Below the pieces are notes generated by a model. It was not told the DNA's origin. It ran no database searches and was given only the letters and a program-made list of their open reading frames with translations. 64,000 bases of DNA, from positions 2,294,001 to 2,358,000 of the forward strand of contig NZ_CP114015.1 of the NCBI RefSeq assembly GCF_026898095.1, written 5' to 3'. Origin of the DNA: Arthrobacter sp. ATA002. GTDB lineage: Bacteria > Actinomycetota > Actinomycetes > Actinomycetales > Micrococcaceae. The position numbers and the translations under genes are program-made. Of the stretch, positions 55,450 to 63,889 are shown piece by piece (positions within the stretch are counted from its first letter, which is position 1; every line of letters begins with the position of its first letter).

Positions 55450-56301
55450 ATGGAAGTAGAGCTGCGTCACCTTCGGTCCCTGATCGGCGTCGTCGAAGCC
55501 GGCACCTTCACCGACGCCGGGATCGACCTCGGAATCTCGCAGACGGCCGTATCACGCAATATCGCCGCCCTCGAATCGATTCTTGGCGTCCGGCTCCTGC
55601 ACCGCACCACCCGCAGCGTCGAACCCACGGCTGCCGGCGAACGGGTGATCCGCCACGCCCGCCGGGTGCTGTCTACGATCAGTGACCTTCAACAGGAAGT
55701 ATCCGCCGGCGCGAGTACGCTCCGGATCGGATACGCATGGTCCGCCCTGGGCAAGCACACACCTGAGCTCCAGCGCCGCTGGGCTGCAGCCCTGCCCCAC
55801 AACGACCTGCGCCTGATCCGCACGAACACCCCCACCGCAGGATTGGCCGAAGGCACTGCTGATTTTGCGGTCCTGCGCCGGGTACCAGATGCCACCGGCA
55901 TCACGCTGGTCCAGATCGCCTTCGAGAAACGCTACTGCGCGATGTCCATCGATGACCCGCTGGCCCGAAAAAGCACTGTCACCCTCGCCCATATCCCGAC
56001 TATTCCGGTGGTCATGGATAACGGCACCGGAAGCACCCGCCCGGACCTCTGGCCGGATGGGCAACAGCCGGAACACACCATCAGCACTCACGACGTCGAT
56101 GACTGGCTCACCATCATCAGCAGCGGCACAGCCCGCGGCGTCACCGCGGAGTCAACAGCACACCAATACCGCCGTGAAGGCCTCACCTACCGGAGAGTCC
56201 GCGACGCGCCGCCAGTACCCATCTACGCGGCATGGCCGACAACCGACCCGCCGGCCGCATTACAAGAGATCCTCACCCTCCTCACGGACCTTTACCTCTG
56301 A
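55450..56301 (+). CDS. LysR-family transcriptional regulator
   Basis: The product has 283 residues. The winged helix is MEVELRHLRSLIGVVEAGTF, TDAGIDLGISQTAVSRNIAA, LESILGVRLLHRTTRSVEPT. The effector domain begins STLRIGYAWSALGKHTPELQ and includes FAVLRRVPDATGITLVQIAF. The ATG at 55450 starts at the family consensus. The divergent EamA transporter is the likely target. Confidence 0.93.
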   Translation: MEVELRHLRSLIGVVEAGTFTDAGIDLGISQTAVSRNIAALESILGVRLLHRTTRSVEPTAAGERVIRHARRVLSTISDLQQEVSAGASTLRIGYAWSALGKHTPELQRRWAAALPHNDLRLIRTNTPTAGLAEGTADFAVLRRVPDATGITLVQIAFEKRYCAMSIDDPLARKSTVTLAHIPTIPVVMDNGTGSTRPDLWPDGQQPEHTISTHDVDDWLTIISSGTARGVTAESTAHQYRREGLTYRRVRDAPPVPIYAAWPTTDPPAALQEILTLLTDLYL

Positions 56302-56387
56302 CTTCAGCCAAGAGCTTGTCCGGCCACCTCTTCTACAGCGACGCTGCGTCAACGGTGCTCTGATGCCGATCGGCCTGCAGATCGTTC

Positions 56388-56801
56388 TTAGCGGATGCTG
56401 TGGCCGGGGTTGTTCTGGTCGTATTCGGCTCGGGACCGCGCGATGGCGTTGCGGCTGCCGAGAGACCAGTCCGCGAGTTGCTTCACGAGGTGGGTGAGGC
56501 TGGCGCCACGGTCGGTGAGTTCATAGGTGACTTGTGCCGGAACCGTCGGGTAAACGGTTCGTGTGAGCAGTCCATCACGCTCCAGTCTGCGGACCGTGAG
56601 AGTCAGCATACGTTGGGAAATCCCATCGATGGCACGCTGGAGCTCACGGAAACGGCGGGTTCCAGACGCTAGTTCCACGATCACGAGGACAGACCATTTG
56701 TCACCAACCCTGTCCAGAACATCGCGGATACCGCAGTCAGGATGCTCTGGAAGGCCACATGGCTCGAGGTCAGCGGTTACTTCGGTGTGGCTGACTGACA
56801 T
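56388..56801 (-). CDS. HxlR-family transcriptional regulator
   Basis: The product has 137 residues. CGIRDVLDRVGDKWSVLVIV is the HxlR start with its cysteine; RRFRELQRAIDGISQRMLTL and TVRRLERDGLLTRTVYPTVP form helix and wing, then AQVTYELTDRGASLTHLVKQ. The cysteine senses quinones/aldehydes in YodB/HypR relatives, and the divergent gene at 56880 is a NAD(P)-binding quinone-reductase-like protein, a common target of such regulators. Confidence 0.93.
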   Translation of the reverse strand: MSVSHTEVTADLEPCGLPEHPDCGIRDVLDRVGDKWSVLVIVELASGTRRFRELQRAIDGISQRMLTLTVRRLERDGLLTRTVYPTVPAQVTYELTDRGASLTHLVKQLADWSLGSRNAIARSRAEYDQNNPGHSIR

Positions 56802-56879
56802 GAAAGTGCCTCCTTGTGCCCCGGCTGTTGGTTACAGAAGATGAGTCTAGTTACTCTTCAGAACCACCAAAAGGACACC

Positions 56880-57695
56880 ATGATTCTCGTAACCGGAGCT
56901 TCCGGAGCACTTGGCAGCGCGACCCTCGACCACCTCCATGCCCTGGGGGCGGAAGCGGTGGGAGGGACCCGGATGCCGAACCATGCTGCCCTGCGAAGAA
57001 TCGATTTCGATGACGCGAACACCCTTCACTTTGATGGCGTGGACACTCTGGTGATGATCTCCGCCGGGGCAGCAGAGGACGATGTTGTCATTGCCCGCCA
57101 TGGACGCACCTTGCAGGCGGCAGAAAGAGACGGAGTAAGACACATTGTGTATACGAGTCTGACCGCCGCCGGTGATCATTTGGGGTTTGCCCTAGCGCAC
57201 AGGTGGACGGAGCAACGCATCCGACGCGGCTCGATTCCCTGGACCATTCTGCGCAACGGCCTCTACGCCGAGCTCATCGCCGATCTGCTCTCCCCACGGG
57301 ACGGGACTATCACGGCAGCCTTCGGTCCTCATGGTGTGGCACCCGTGGTCAGGGATGATCTGGCGATGGCGGCAGCCAAGGTAGCAACAAACCCGCTCCC
57401 TCACACCGGGAATATCTATGACCTTGTCGGAGCCAAAACCATCACCGCCGCGCACGTAGCTCAAGCCCTTTGCGTCGATTTCCAGCCGACGTCGCTTGAG
57501 CATCTTCGGGCGTCTTTCGACGGCGCCGGTATGTTGCCTTTCCAGCCAGGAATGCTGGTATCCATCCACTCCGCTATCGCCGGAGGATTCCTGGAAGAAA
57601 CCGGGACGGACCTCGAGGCCCTCCTTGAACGGAAACCAATGAATGCACTCGACTTCATTCATCAGACGCTGCAAGGCACCGGACCAATAACATGA
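56880..57695 (+). CDS. NmrA/QOR2-like NAD(P)-binding oxidoreductase
   Basis: From ATG 56880 the product has 271 residues: MILVTGASGALGSATLDHLH is the nucleotide-binding motif, GVDTLVMISAGAAEDDVVIA, DGVRHIVYTSLTAAGDHLGF, WTILRNGLYAELIADLLSPR and AAFGPHGVAPVVRDDLAMAA follow as in the quinone oxidoreductase QorB group. It is divergent from the HxlR gene (79-bp gap). It may reduce quinones with NADPH. Confidence 0.9.
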   Translation: MILVTGASGALGSATLDHLHALGAEAVGGTRMPNHAALRRIDFDDANTLHFDGVDTLVMISAGAAEDDVVIARHGRTLQAAERDGVRHIVYTSLTAAGDHLGFALAHRWTEQRIRRGSIPWTILRNGLYAELIADLLSPRDGTITAAFGPHGVAPVVRDDLAMAAAKVATNPLPHTGNIYDLVGAKTITAAHVAQALCVDFQPTSLEHLRASFDGAGMLPFQPGMLVSIHSAIAGGFLEETGTDLEALLERKPMNALDFIHQTLQGTGPIT

Positions 57696-57728
57696 GCTTT
57701 GGTGCCGGGAGGAGGGGCTGAGATGTCG

Positions 57729-57741
57729 CGGCGAGGGATCC
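57729..57741 (+). repeat. Intergenic motif CGGYGAGGGATCC, copy F
   Basis: CGGCGAGGGATCCCTGG, 34 bases after the QorB-like stop. Exact consensus. Confidence 0.55.
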
Positions 57742-57950
57742 CTGGGCGCGGTACCGGACGCCTTAGCACCCGCAACCCGGTCCCTATTTATTGAGCCGCC
57801 GGTGGACCGTTCCGTGGGGTTGAACTGGAAGCCATAACGGGTTCCGATGTATTGCTCAACGCCCGCCGTCGTGCCATTCCTTTCGCCCGGCCCGCCTGCT
57901 CCGTTTCGCGGAACGCGGCAATATCCGGCGCGCAGTGTACGCCGACCCAC

Positions 57951-57995
57951 CATCATCGTCGGCCTCCGGGATGAATCCCGGGGCCGACGATGATG
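57951..57995. terminator. Long perfect hairpin, bidirectional terminator
   Basis: CATCATCGTCGGCC (57951-57964) pairs with GGCCGACGATGATG (57982-57995); inside, CCGGGAT and ATCCCGG pair as well, giving about 20 base pairs. It stands between the QorB-like gene and the convergent Lsr2-like gene. Confidence 0.85.
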
Positions 57996-58032
57996 CGGGG
58001 ATTATCCACCGGCAGGACGCGTCAAGACCGGT

Positions 58033-58296
58033 TCAGGAGTTCGCGGCTTTGTAGGCCTCGAGGATGGTTTTGTTGATCCGGCTCAGGTTGCCGGGGTGGT
58101 ATCCGTTCTCCTGCGCCCACTGCCAGATACAGCGGGTTTCTTCCCGGGCAAGGGCTGCGGGCCGTGGTTTCGCCTCTTTCCTGCTGCCGGCCTTGCGTGC
58201 CTTCTCCGGGTCGACGCTTAGTTCTTCACGGACCCGGTACCCCAGTGCCGGCCACCACGCAGTACGCAGATGTATATGATGAAGCTGCCCTGGCAC
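58033..58296 (-). CDS. Lsr2-like protein, C-terminal DNA-binding half
   Basis: The last 45 residues, REETRCIWQWAQENGYHPGN and LSRINKTILEAYKAANS, match the Lsr2 DNA-binding domain (IRxWAxxNGY...RGRIPxxIxxAY). The N-terminal dimerisation domain of Lsr2 (about 60 residues) is absent; upstream sequence (LRTAWWPALGYRVREELS) does not resemble it. The minor-groove RGR motif reads LSR here. Start uncertain (GTG 58296 or later). It could be a short Lsr2-like protein acting on its own or a truncated relic. Confidence 0.6.
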   Translation of the reverse strand: MPGQLHHIHLRTAWWPALGYRVREELSVDPEKARKAGSRKEAKPRPAALAREETRCIWQWAQENGYHPGNLSRINKTILEAYKAANS

Positions 58297-58320
58297 GGGC
58301 TATACCGGTAATGGTGGCTT

Positions 58321-58548
58321 CTATATCCCCAGGGATTGCAGGACCGACTCCAGCCCTGCCCGGTCTCTAGCTGCTGCTGCACTGTCTCGGTGCAGGTTCA
58401 ATCCCTGCACATATTCGCAAACCTGCAGGGACAGTAATTGGAGGTTGACCGTTATACAGCATTGAGCGCAGCGGCATTCGTCGTCCCGGACCAGTGCTGT
58501 CACGGTTTCACCAACCGGACGGGTAATACGGTTTTCATTTGCGGACAC
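58321..58548 (-). CDS. Small cysteine-containing hypothetical protein
   Basis: A GTG frame of 75 codons with DDECRCAQCCITVNLQLLSL and ESVLQSLGI. The C.C..CC arrangement could bind a metal. A GGGGGG stretch lies 6 bases before the GTG. Family unknown; it may be a shadow of nothing, so I keep it at low confidence. Confidence 0.3.
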   Translation of the reverse strand: MSANENRITRPVGETVTALVRDDECRCAQCCITVNLQLLSLQVCEYVQGLNLHRDSAAAARDRAGLESVLQSLGI

Positions 58549-58895
58549 GATTCAACCCCCCAATTGAATTACCGGAAACCGCAGCTGCCGCAGCATTGTG
58601 TCTCAGTTCATCCGGTCAGGAGAACGGCCCCGGCGATGAAAGGTAAGCGTACTGTCATTGTCATGCCGGCGTTCAGAAAACAAAAGACTTCCGAAGAGCC
58701 CAATAAGGCGATAGGGCTCCCCATACGCCCTGAGTATGTGTGCTTCATCAGGGGGTCTTTACCGTGCGGGAGAGGTACATCCTGGCCCCGGCCCAGGACT
58801 ATGCCACCGGTGGCTGGCGGGTATGGGTTGGTGGGGCCGGGCGGGAAATGCGGGCTGGGTGCAAACAGGTCCGCGGTCGGGGCGGGCCGCCGTGT
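58549..58895. other. Gene-free stretch
   Basis: No convincing frame. A short GAGCCC/GGGCTC hairpin (58696-58719) is the only structure noticed; it could help end the glutamine-synthetase-like transcript. Confidence 0.4.
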
Positions 58896-60374
58896 TCAGC
58901 CGATGTGCCAGTGGCGGCGGATGAGTTCTTCACGGGCAGCGTCGTCTTTGCCGGGGTCCCCGCCCGGCGTGGCGTCCCCTGTGTCGCGTAAGCGCGTGAG
59001 TATGGCGTCGAGGAGTGCGCCGAGGAAGACGCCGTCGGCCTCGAAGATCTGGCGTTCGGTCTCGAGTGCGTCGGCGGCCTCCGCGCATGAGGTGGGCAGT
59101 TGCCCGAAGTCATCGTGGTTGGCGGTGTTCAGCTCCTCGGCCAGTTCCAGGCTCCCGGGATCACTTAGCCCGTGTCTGGCTGCGACGGCCATGCCGGCCA
59201 GGAGCAGGTGCACGTCGGCCGAGCCGTCGCCCAGGCGCAGCTCGACGGTCTGGGGGTGTGTGGCGGGTTCGGGGACGGGTTCGGTGCTGCCGGGATTGGC
59301 GTGTGTGATCATACCGGCCAGCACGTCCCCGTTCCAGGCCAACGGGACCCGGACCAGACCGGAGCGGTTTTTCTCACCCCAGCAGATGTCCTCGGGGGAC
59401 TCATCCCCGCCGGTGAACCGAAGGTAGGACGTGGGAACCGTGTTGCCGAACGCGCTCAGTGCCCTGGCCGCTGAGAGGTAGCCGGCGATCAGCTGCCGCC
59501 CGGTATCGTTGATCCCCTCCTCACCGATGATTTTGTTGACGCCGTTGCGTACCAGCCGGCTGTGGATGTGCAGGCCGTTTCCTGCACCCTGACCGCTCAC
59601 CAAGGGGGCGAAGGTCGCCTCGAGGCCGTGGGCGGAGGCGACCTCGCGCACCACCCACTTGGCCACGACGAGGTTGTCGGCCGCCTGCTCCAGGGGCACG
59701 GGTTGTAACTCGATCTCGTGCTGCACCAGCTGCCGGTCGTCTTCAAGGATGTTGCCGACCTCCCCGTGGGCATACTTCAACGCCACCCCCATGGCGCTGA
59801 GGTGGCCCAGCACCTGCTCCCGGATCCGCTGACCCTTGGAGAAGGGCCCGGACTCCTGATAACCGCGCTCCTCCTCCACAGGATAGATCCGCTCGGGAGC
59901 GTCAGCGAGGTAGTACTCCAGCTCCCCGAAGGCTTCAAGGCTCATCCCGGTCTGCTGCGTGAGCACCTCCGCCGCCCGGCGCACAACCTGCTCGCGCGCA
60001 TAGGGCAGCGGTTTGCCGGCCTCGTCGTAGAAGGAGCACAACACGTCAAGAGAGCACCGCTCACCGAAAGGATTCAAGAAAGCGGTGCGGTGACGGGGAA
60101 CAATGTAGACGTCACTGCTATCGGTATCGGTGCCGGCAAAGACACTTGAGCCGTCCACACGTTCACCCCGGGTAAGCACCTGAAGGAGGTGCTCGCGCGA
60201 ATTGATGGGGAAGGCCAGGGTCTTCAGACGCCCGTCACCGCCAACATAGCGCAGGTTCACCTGTCCCAGCCCTAGCTGTTCGACTGCCCGCACGAGGTCA
60301 CCGGCGGTGAAGTCGGCCGAGGGTTTGCCGAGCAGGCGGACGATCGGATGGGGTTCAAACGCATCAATGGCCAT
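58896..60374 (-). CDS. Glutamine synthetase family protein
   Basis: From ATG 60374 (MAIDAFEPHPIVRLLGKP) the product has 492 residues. The catalytic domain contains EAFGELEYYLADAPERIYPV, HGEVGNILEDDRQLVQHEIE, GNGLHIHSRLVRNG (histidine of the metal site) and FGNTVPTSYLRFTGGDESPE, with KNRSGLVRVPL. The tyrosine adenylylation site of GlnA is not evident, so this is not housekeeping GlnA but a member of the GlnA3/GlnA4-like or gamma-glutamyl-transfer group. Substrate unknown. No nitrogen genes adjoin. Confidence 0.85.
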   Translation of the reverse strand: MAIDAFEPHPIVRLLGKPSADFTAGDLVRAVEQLGLGQVNLRYVGGDGRLKTLAFPINSREHLLQVLTRGERVDGSSVFAGTDTDSSDVYIVPRHRTAFLNPFGERCSLDVLCSFYDEAGKPLPYAREQVVRRAAEVLTQQTGMSLEAFGELEYYLADAPERIYPVEEERGYQESGPFSKGQRIREQVLGHLSAMGVALKYAHGEVGNILEDDRQLVQHEIELQPVPLEQAADNLVVAKWVVREVASAHGLEATFAPLVSGQGAGNGLHIHSRLVRNGVNKIIGEEGINDTGRQLIAGYLSAARALSAFGNTVPTSYLRFTGGDESPEDICWGEKNRSGLVRVPLAWNGDVLAGMITHANPGSTEPVPEPATHPQTVELRLGDGSADVHLLLAGMAVAARHGLSDPGSLELAEELNTANHDDFGQLPTSCAEAADALETERQIFEADGVFLGALLDAILTRLRDTGDATPGGDPGKDDAAREELIRRHWHIG

Positions 60375-60688
60375 ACTCCGTTCTACCACTACCACAGCGC
60401 GCCCTGCCGAGGCGGGCGGTGGTGAGCCCGTCGTATGCCCGCGTCCCGGGAACCTTCACCCCTGGGCCGGAGCCCTGAACCGGAAAGGGATCCTGACCCG
60501 GGCCCGTATCCTCTGCCCGGCCGTACGGCCCCGGGCACGGCATGGTGACCGAGCATGTCCGTGCTGCCGGCGGAAGGGACTGCCCTGAGCCTAGAGATGC
60601 TGCCCGACCTTGGGAACAATCGGGGCACGGGTGTAGGTTTCAGCCTCATCAACAGATGATGTGATATCCCGCAGAAGAACCGCCCCTG
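60375..60688. other. Divergent promoter region
   Basis: This gap lies between the divergent glutamine-synthetase-like gene and the DUF4193 gene and so should hold promoters for both. GATATC and AGAAGAACCGCCCC precede the DUF4193 ATG. No repeat or frame was recognised. Confidence 0.4.
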
Positions 60689-60991
60689 ATGGCAACCGAT
60701 TACGATGAAACCCGACCCGAGGTCAAAGATTCCCAGGACCGTTCCCTGGAGGCCCTGCAGTCAGCCAATGCCCCGGATGCCCGCAGCGTCGTTACCGCGC
60801 TGGAGGAAACCGATGTACTCGATGAGGGCCTGGTCCCCGGCGGGGAGATCGTTGCCGAGGAACTCGTTGTTCAGGTCATTCCCCAGGCCGAGGACGAGTT
60901 CAGCTGCTATTCATGTTTCCTGGTCCGGCACCGGTCCCAGCTGGCCCGGGAAAGCAACGGACACCTGTACTGCATCGAGTGTGAGAGTTAG
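60689..60991 (+). CDS. DUF4193 zinc-ribbon protein
   Basis: The product has 100 residues: MATDYDETRPEVKDSQDRSL at the start, an acidic middle and a C-terminal FSCYSCFLVRHRSQLARESN, GHLYCIECES with CxxC...CxxC, the zinc site of DUF4193. Relatives occur in nearly all actinobacteria, often upregulated with RNA polymerase-associated functions, but without a known role. Confidence 0.92.
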   Translation: MATDYDETRPEVKDSQDRSLEALQSANAPDARSVVTALEETDVLDEGLVPGGEIVAEELVVQVIPQAEDEFSCYSCFLVRHRSQLARESNGHLYCIECES

Positions 60992-61053
60992 GCCGGTCTT
61001 TGGTTGTGGGCGGCTGGAAATCCGGGAGGTGCCGGCTTCCATTAAAGGGGAAG

Positions 61054-61233
61054 ATGATGGGCACAGGACGGTGGGCGTTTTTCCTGCTCTGCAGTGCACT
61101 GTTGATCTATTGCGCTGTTCGTGCCTTGCAGGGGCAAGGCCCCCGATGGGCCAGCGCCCTGGCCATGGTGATCGTCATGATCACCATCCTCCGGCGCCCC
61201 CGAAACGATAAGGCCGGACAGGACAGCCGGTAA
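61054..61233 (+). CDS. Small two-helix membrane protein
   Basis: From ATG 61054 (AAAGGGGAAG just before) the product has 59 residues: helix WAFFLLCSALLIYCAVRAL, a short loop and WASALAMVIVMITIL, then a basic end RRPRNDK. It follows the DUF4193 gene by 62 bases. Function unknown. Confidence 0.6.
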   Translation: MMGTGRWAFFLLCSALLIYCAVRALQGQGPRWASALAMVIVMITILRRPRNDKAGQDSR

Positions 61234-61299
61234 GTATGCCCATCACTGCCGCGGCTGGCACGCCTGCGGACCCCCGGCCGGGCACTTATTAGTGGATTC

Positions 61300-61820
61300 T
61301 CAGGCGTTGACGCAGGCCTGAACCTCCGGGTGCCCGGCAAGGTATTCCTCAGGTCAGTCCAGGGCGGTATAACCAAGCCCTAAATCGGTGTGGTGTGTCT
61401 CCACTTCGTGCAGGCGGTGCGCCGCAGCCCCGGCCACGGCCCGGCTGTCTTCACCTGCACGGCAGTCTTGGGGCCACCCGGCTGCCGATGAGAGGGCGAA
61501 GACTTCCTCAAGCCGGGACAAACTGATGCTGAGGTCAGTGATGACCTCATCGGCCGGCCGGGCAGCTGCTTCACGTTGTTGGTCCTGCGGTGCCCGGGAT
61601 GGACTGTCGTACCCGTCAAGGGCAGCGGAAAGCCGGCCGGTGAGCGCATCGGCATCACGTGCCAGATGGACCAGGACAGCTGCACGCTACGGCCCGGCAG
61701 CAGGCTGGTGGCCTGCAGGTCCTGGTCTGTGAGCTTGAGGACCGTGCGCATCAGCCGTGCCTGGGCTTCGCAGCACAGCTGCACGGCCCGTTGGGGATCT
61801 TCTTCCAGATTCACGAACAC
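61300..61820 (-). pseudogene. Mycothiol-dependent maleylpyruvate isomerase-like gene, frameshift plus nonsense codon
   Basis: From GTG 61820 (GGGAGGGAGACC upstream) the product begins VNLEEDPQRAVQLCCEAQAR, LMRTVLKLTDQDLQATSLLP. One base is missing near 61676-61690; the next frame gives LVHLARDADALTGRLSAALD, AAAHRLHEVETHHTDLGLGY (metal histidines) and TALD, then a TGA at 61354-61356 where the family has tryptophan (DWP). Beyond it the frame remains open as PEEYLAGHPEVQACVNA to 61300. So this copy has two independent lesions. Confidence 0.75.
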
Positions 61821-62049
61821 CTTCGGTCTCCCTCCCGGTTACCTGTCTGTGCCCTCTTTCTACCAGCACCGGGCTGCCCGCAAACCCCGGGCAGCGACAA
61901 TCCGGGAAACCATATGCAACCGTGATGCATCCGGACCCCGCAACCGGGCGCGGGCGTCCCGAACCACCCAACCCGCGGTCCCCGCAGCGCCTGGGGCATC
62001 CGGTCCTGCCCTCGACGGGGTGAAAGACGGCGGCCGATAGACTGCCTGG

Positions 62050-62518
62050 ATGAATGTTGTTCCCTTGTCCAAGTCCGTAGCCGGCCAACTCCAGGAGCTG
62101 ATTGCCGGCTCGGAGTCCGTGGAACTTTTCCTGGAAGCCTTCGCCGTCCACGCCGCCGGGCTCGTCAGCGGCGGGATCGAGGTGCTCGCGGAGGTGACTT
62201 TGCTGCGAAACAAGGAAGGCACCACCGTTGCCGGCAGCAGCGGGTCTGCCCGGGCACTGGACGAGGTCCAGTACGGTTTCGGTACGGGCCGTGGGGCATA
62301 AAAGCACCGCAGAGCATCTGCGTGCTGCCCTGGAATCCCGCACCACCATCGACCTGGCCGTGGGCATCATCATGGTGCAGAATAAATGCAGCCAGGACGA
62401 AGCCTTCGCGATCCTGCACCGTGCCGCGGGTAACCGCAACGTCAAGCTCCGAGACCTCGTTTCACGGGTCGTGCAGGCCGTCACGGCCGAGACCGTCAAA
62501 ACCCACTTCGTCGCCTAA
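62050..62518 (+). pseudogene. GAF-ANTAR regulator with internal deletion
   Basis: The N-terminal frame (MNVVPLSKSVAGQLQELIAG, LDEVQYGFGTG) is the first half of the GAF domain of actinobacterial ANTAR proteins; a second frame gives the whole ANTAR domain: STAEHLRAALESRTTIDLAV, GIIMVQNKCSQDEAFAILHR, AAGNRNVKLRDLVSRVVQAV. Between them the rest of the GAF domain (about 70 residues) and the linker helix are missing, the junction being at about 62290. Such proteins bind RNA hairpins to prevent termination; this copy would lack its sensor. Confidence 0.75.
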
Positions 62519-62666
62519 ACACCCGCAACCGCACCGGCGCCCCCGGGTGGCGGGAAGCGTTAGTGACAGGTAATGGATAAAGCGTCAGCCAGAACGTGGG
62601 GGGAGGCTGCAACTGATGCTCAATCACCAACTGGGCAGCGCCCGGCCGGGCGGTTCCCCGCCCCGG

Positions 62667-62718
62667 GTTACCGGCCCAGAGTTCTCAGCCCAGGGTTCTC
62701 AGCCCAGGGTTACCGGCC
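62667..62718. repeat. Short imperfect tandem repeat
   Basis: GGTTACCGGCCCAGAG, TTCTCAGCCCAGGG, TTCTCAGCCCAGGG, TTACCGGCCCAG: a 14-base unit (TTCTCAGCCCAGGG) with variants, just after the stop of the copper-protein gene at 62710 (minus strand) and partly within its 3' end. Confidence 0.6.
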
Positions 62719-63120
62719 CAGTGAGGACAGCAGCGTCTGGCAGGCCTGCTCGCAGCGCCGGCAGGCCTGGGCGCAGATACGGCAGTGTTCGTGCATGTCG
62801 GCGTGCTGTGCGCACTCATCACCGCACGCCCTGCACGCAGTCCTGCATGCTTCAAGGGCGGCGCGGATCATGACGAGATTATTCCCGGTCTGCCGGGAGA
62901 GGATCCTGCCGGTGACAGCGCACAGATCCGCGCAGTCAAGGTTGGTGCGGATACATACCCTCAGCTCGGCGGCCATGTCCTCGGCCAGGCATGCATCAGC
63001 GCAGGCAGAGCAGGCCTGGGAGCAGTCGAAGCAGGCCTGGATGCATTCTGCCAGCGCGTCCCGGTCAATGGTGCCAAGGTCCCCGGGATAGGTCTCCAGC
63101 ATGTCCTGCACGTTCGTCAT
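62710..63120 (-). CDS. Four-helix-bundle copper-binding protein (Csp/DUF326 group)
   Basis: From ATG 63120 (AAGGAGGCATCA before it) the product has 136 residues, with four helices lined by cysteines: CIQACFDCSQACSACADACL, CIRTNLDCADLCAVTGRIL, ACRTACRACGDECAQHADMH, EHCRICAQACRRCEQACQTL. This CxxxC/CxxC spacing is that of the copper-storage proteins Csp1/Csp3. It has no signal peptide, so it would store copper in the cytosol as Csp3 does. Confidence 0.92.
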   Translation of the reverse strand: MTNVQDMLETYPGDLGTIDRDALAECIQACFDCSQACSACADACLAEDMAAELRVCIRTNLDCADLCAVTGRILSRQTGNNLVMIRAALEACRTACRACGDECAQHADMHEHCRICAQACRRCEQACQTLLSSLGR

Positions 63121-63394
63121 TGATGCCTCCTTCGATAAGATTCTGCGGGTCAGGGTGTCTGTTCCATCACTGGATCGACAGTACACTTAGTAATTTGTGC
63201 GGGGCAACCGGTATTATGGGCCGATACCTGGATCCTGCTTCGCCGCTGTCCGGGAGACGATCCCGCCGGTGTGTTCCTGCCCAGGACGAAGGACAGATCC
63301 GTCTCCGGTCCGGGAAGACGTTCGGCGGTGCCTGGGGTCAGGAGCCGGGCGGATCCGATTACGGTGGATCCCATACCCACTGAAGGAGGACCCT

Positions 63395-63621
63395 GTGTCC
63401 AAAGGCGATATCGAGACCTACCACGAGAACGGCACCTGGCAGTCCAAGCGCGAATCCACCGGCGGCGCCTGTTCGGGCAGGCCGGCACCAAGGAAGAAGC
63501 CGTACGCATGGGCCGCGCCGCCGCCCGGCAGGACAAGGACGAACACATCATCCGCAACCTGGACGGAACCATTGCCGAGAAGAACAGCTACGGGCACGAC
63601 CCGCGGAGCATCCCCGGTTAA
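63395..63621 (+). pseudogene. DUF2188 domain protein, frameshifted
   Basis: From GTG 63395 (AAGGAGGACCC upstream) the product starts VSKGDIETYHENGTWQSKRE. A C is missing at 63468-63469; the other frame continues LFGQAGTKEEAVRMGRAAAR, QDKDEHIIRNLDGTIAEKNS, YGHDPRSIPG and the stop TAA 63619-63621. The repaired length is 75 residues. DUF2188 proteins are small and often encoded near stress or phage genes; function unknown. Confidence 0.75.
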
Positions 63622-63889
63622 AGCCGTGCAGCTGTTCCACCCGGGCAGGTGTGCGCATAGCAACGCCTGATGCGCATACCCGACTGTTGTCCCGACCCGT
63701 CATTGACTCCAGGCTCCGGGGAGGGCCGTGAAAACCATTGCCGCATCCGGTACGCTGCCGGCGGCCATGTGTACGGGCCTAAGCCGAAGGGTTACCGGGC
63801 CGGGCCCCTGCCAGGATGCTCACATCAGTGAGGACTGCCGGATGCAAAGATTGCTGTGGCCCGGCCGGCACGGCGCCGGTCCGGGAAGC

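Noticed and set aside
57192..57956. 254-codon minus-strand frame overlapping the QorB-like gene
   Set aside because: Mostly antisense to a clear gene and ends in the terminator hairpin; a short piece near 57800 (VEQYIGTRYGFQFNPTE) looks protein-like but was not identifiable.
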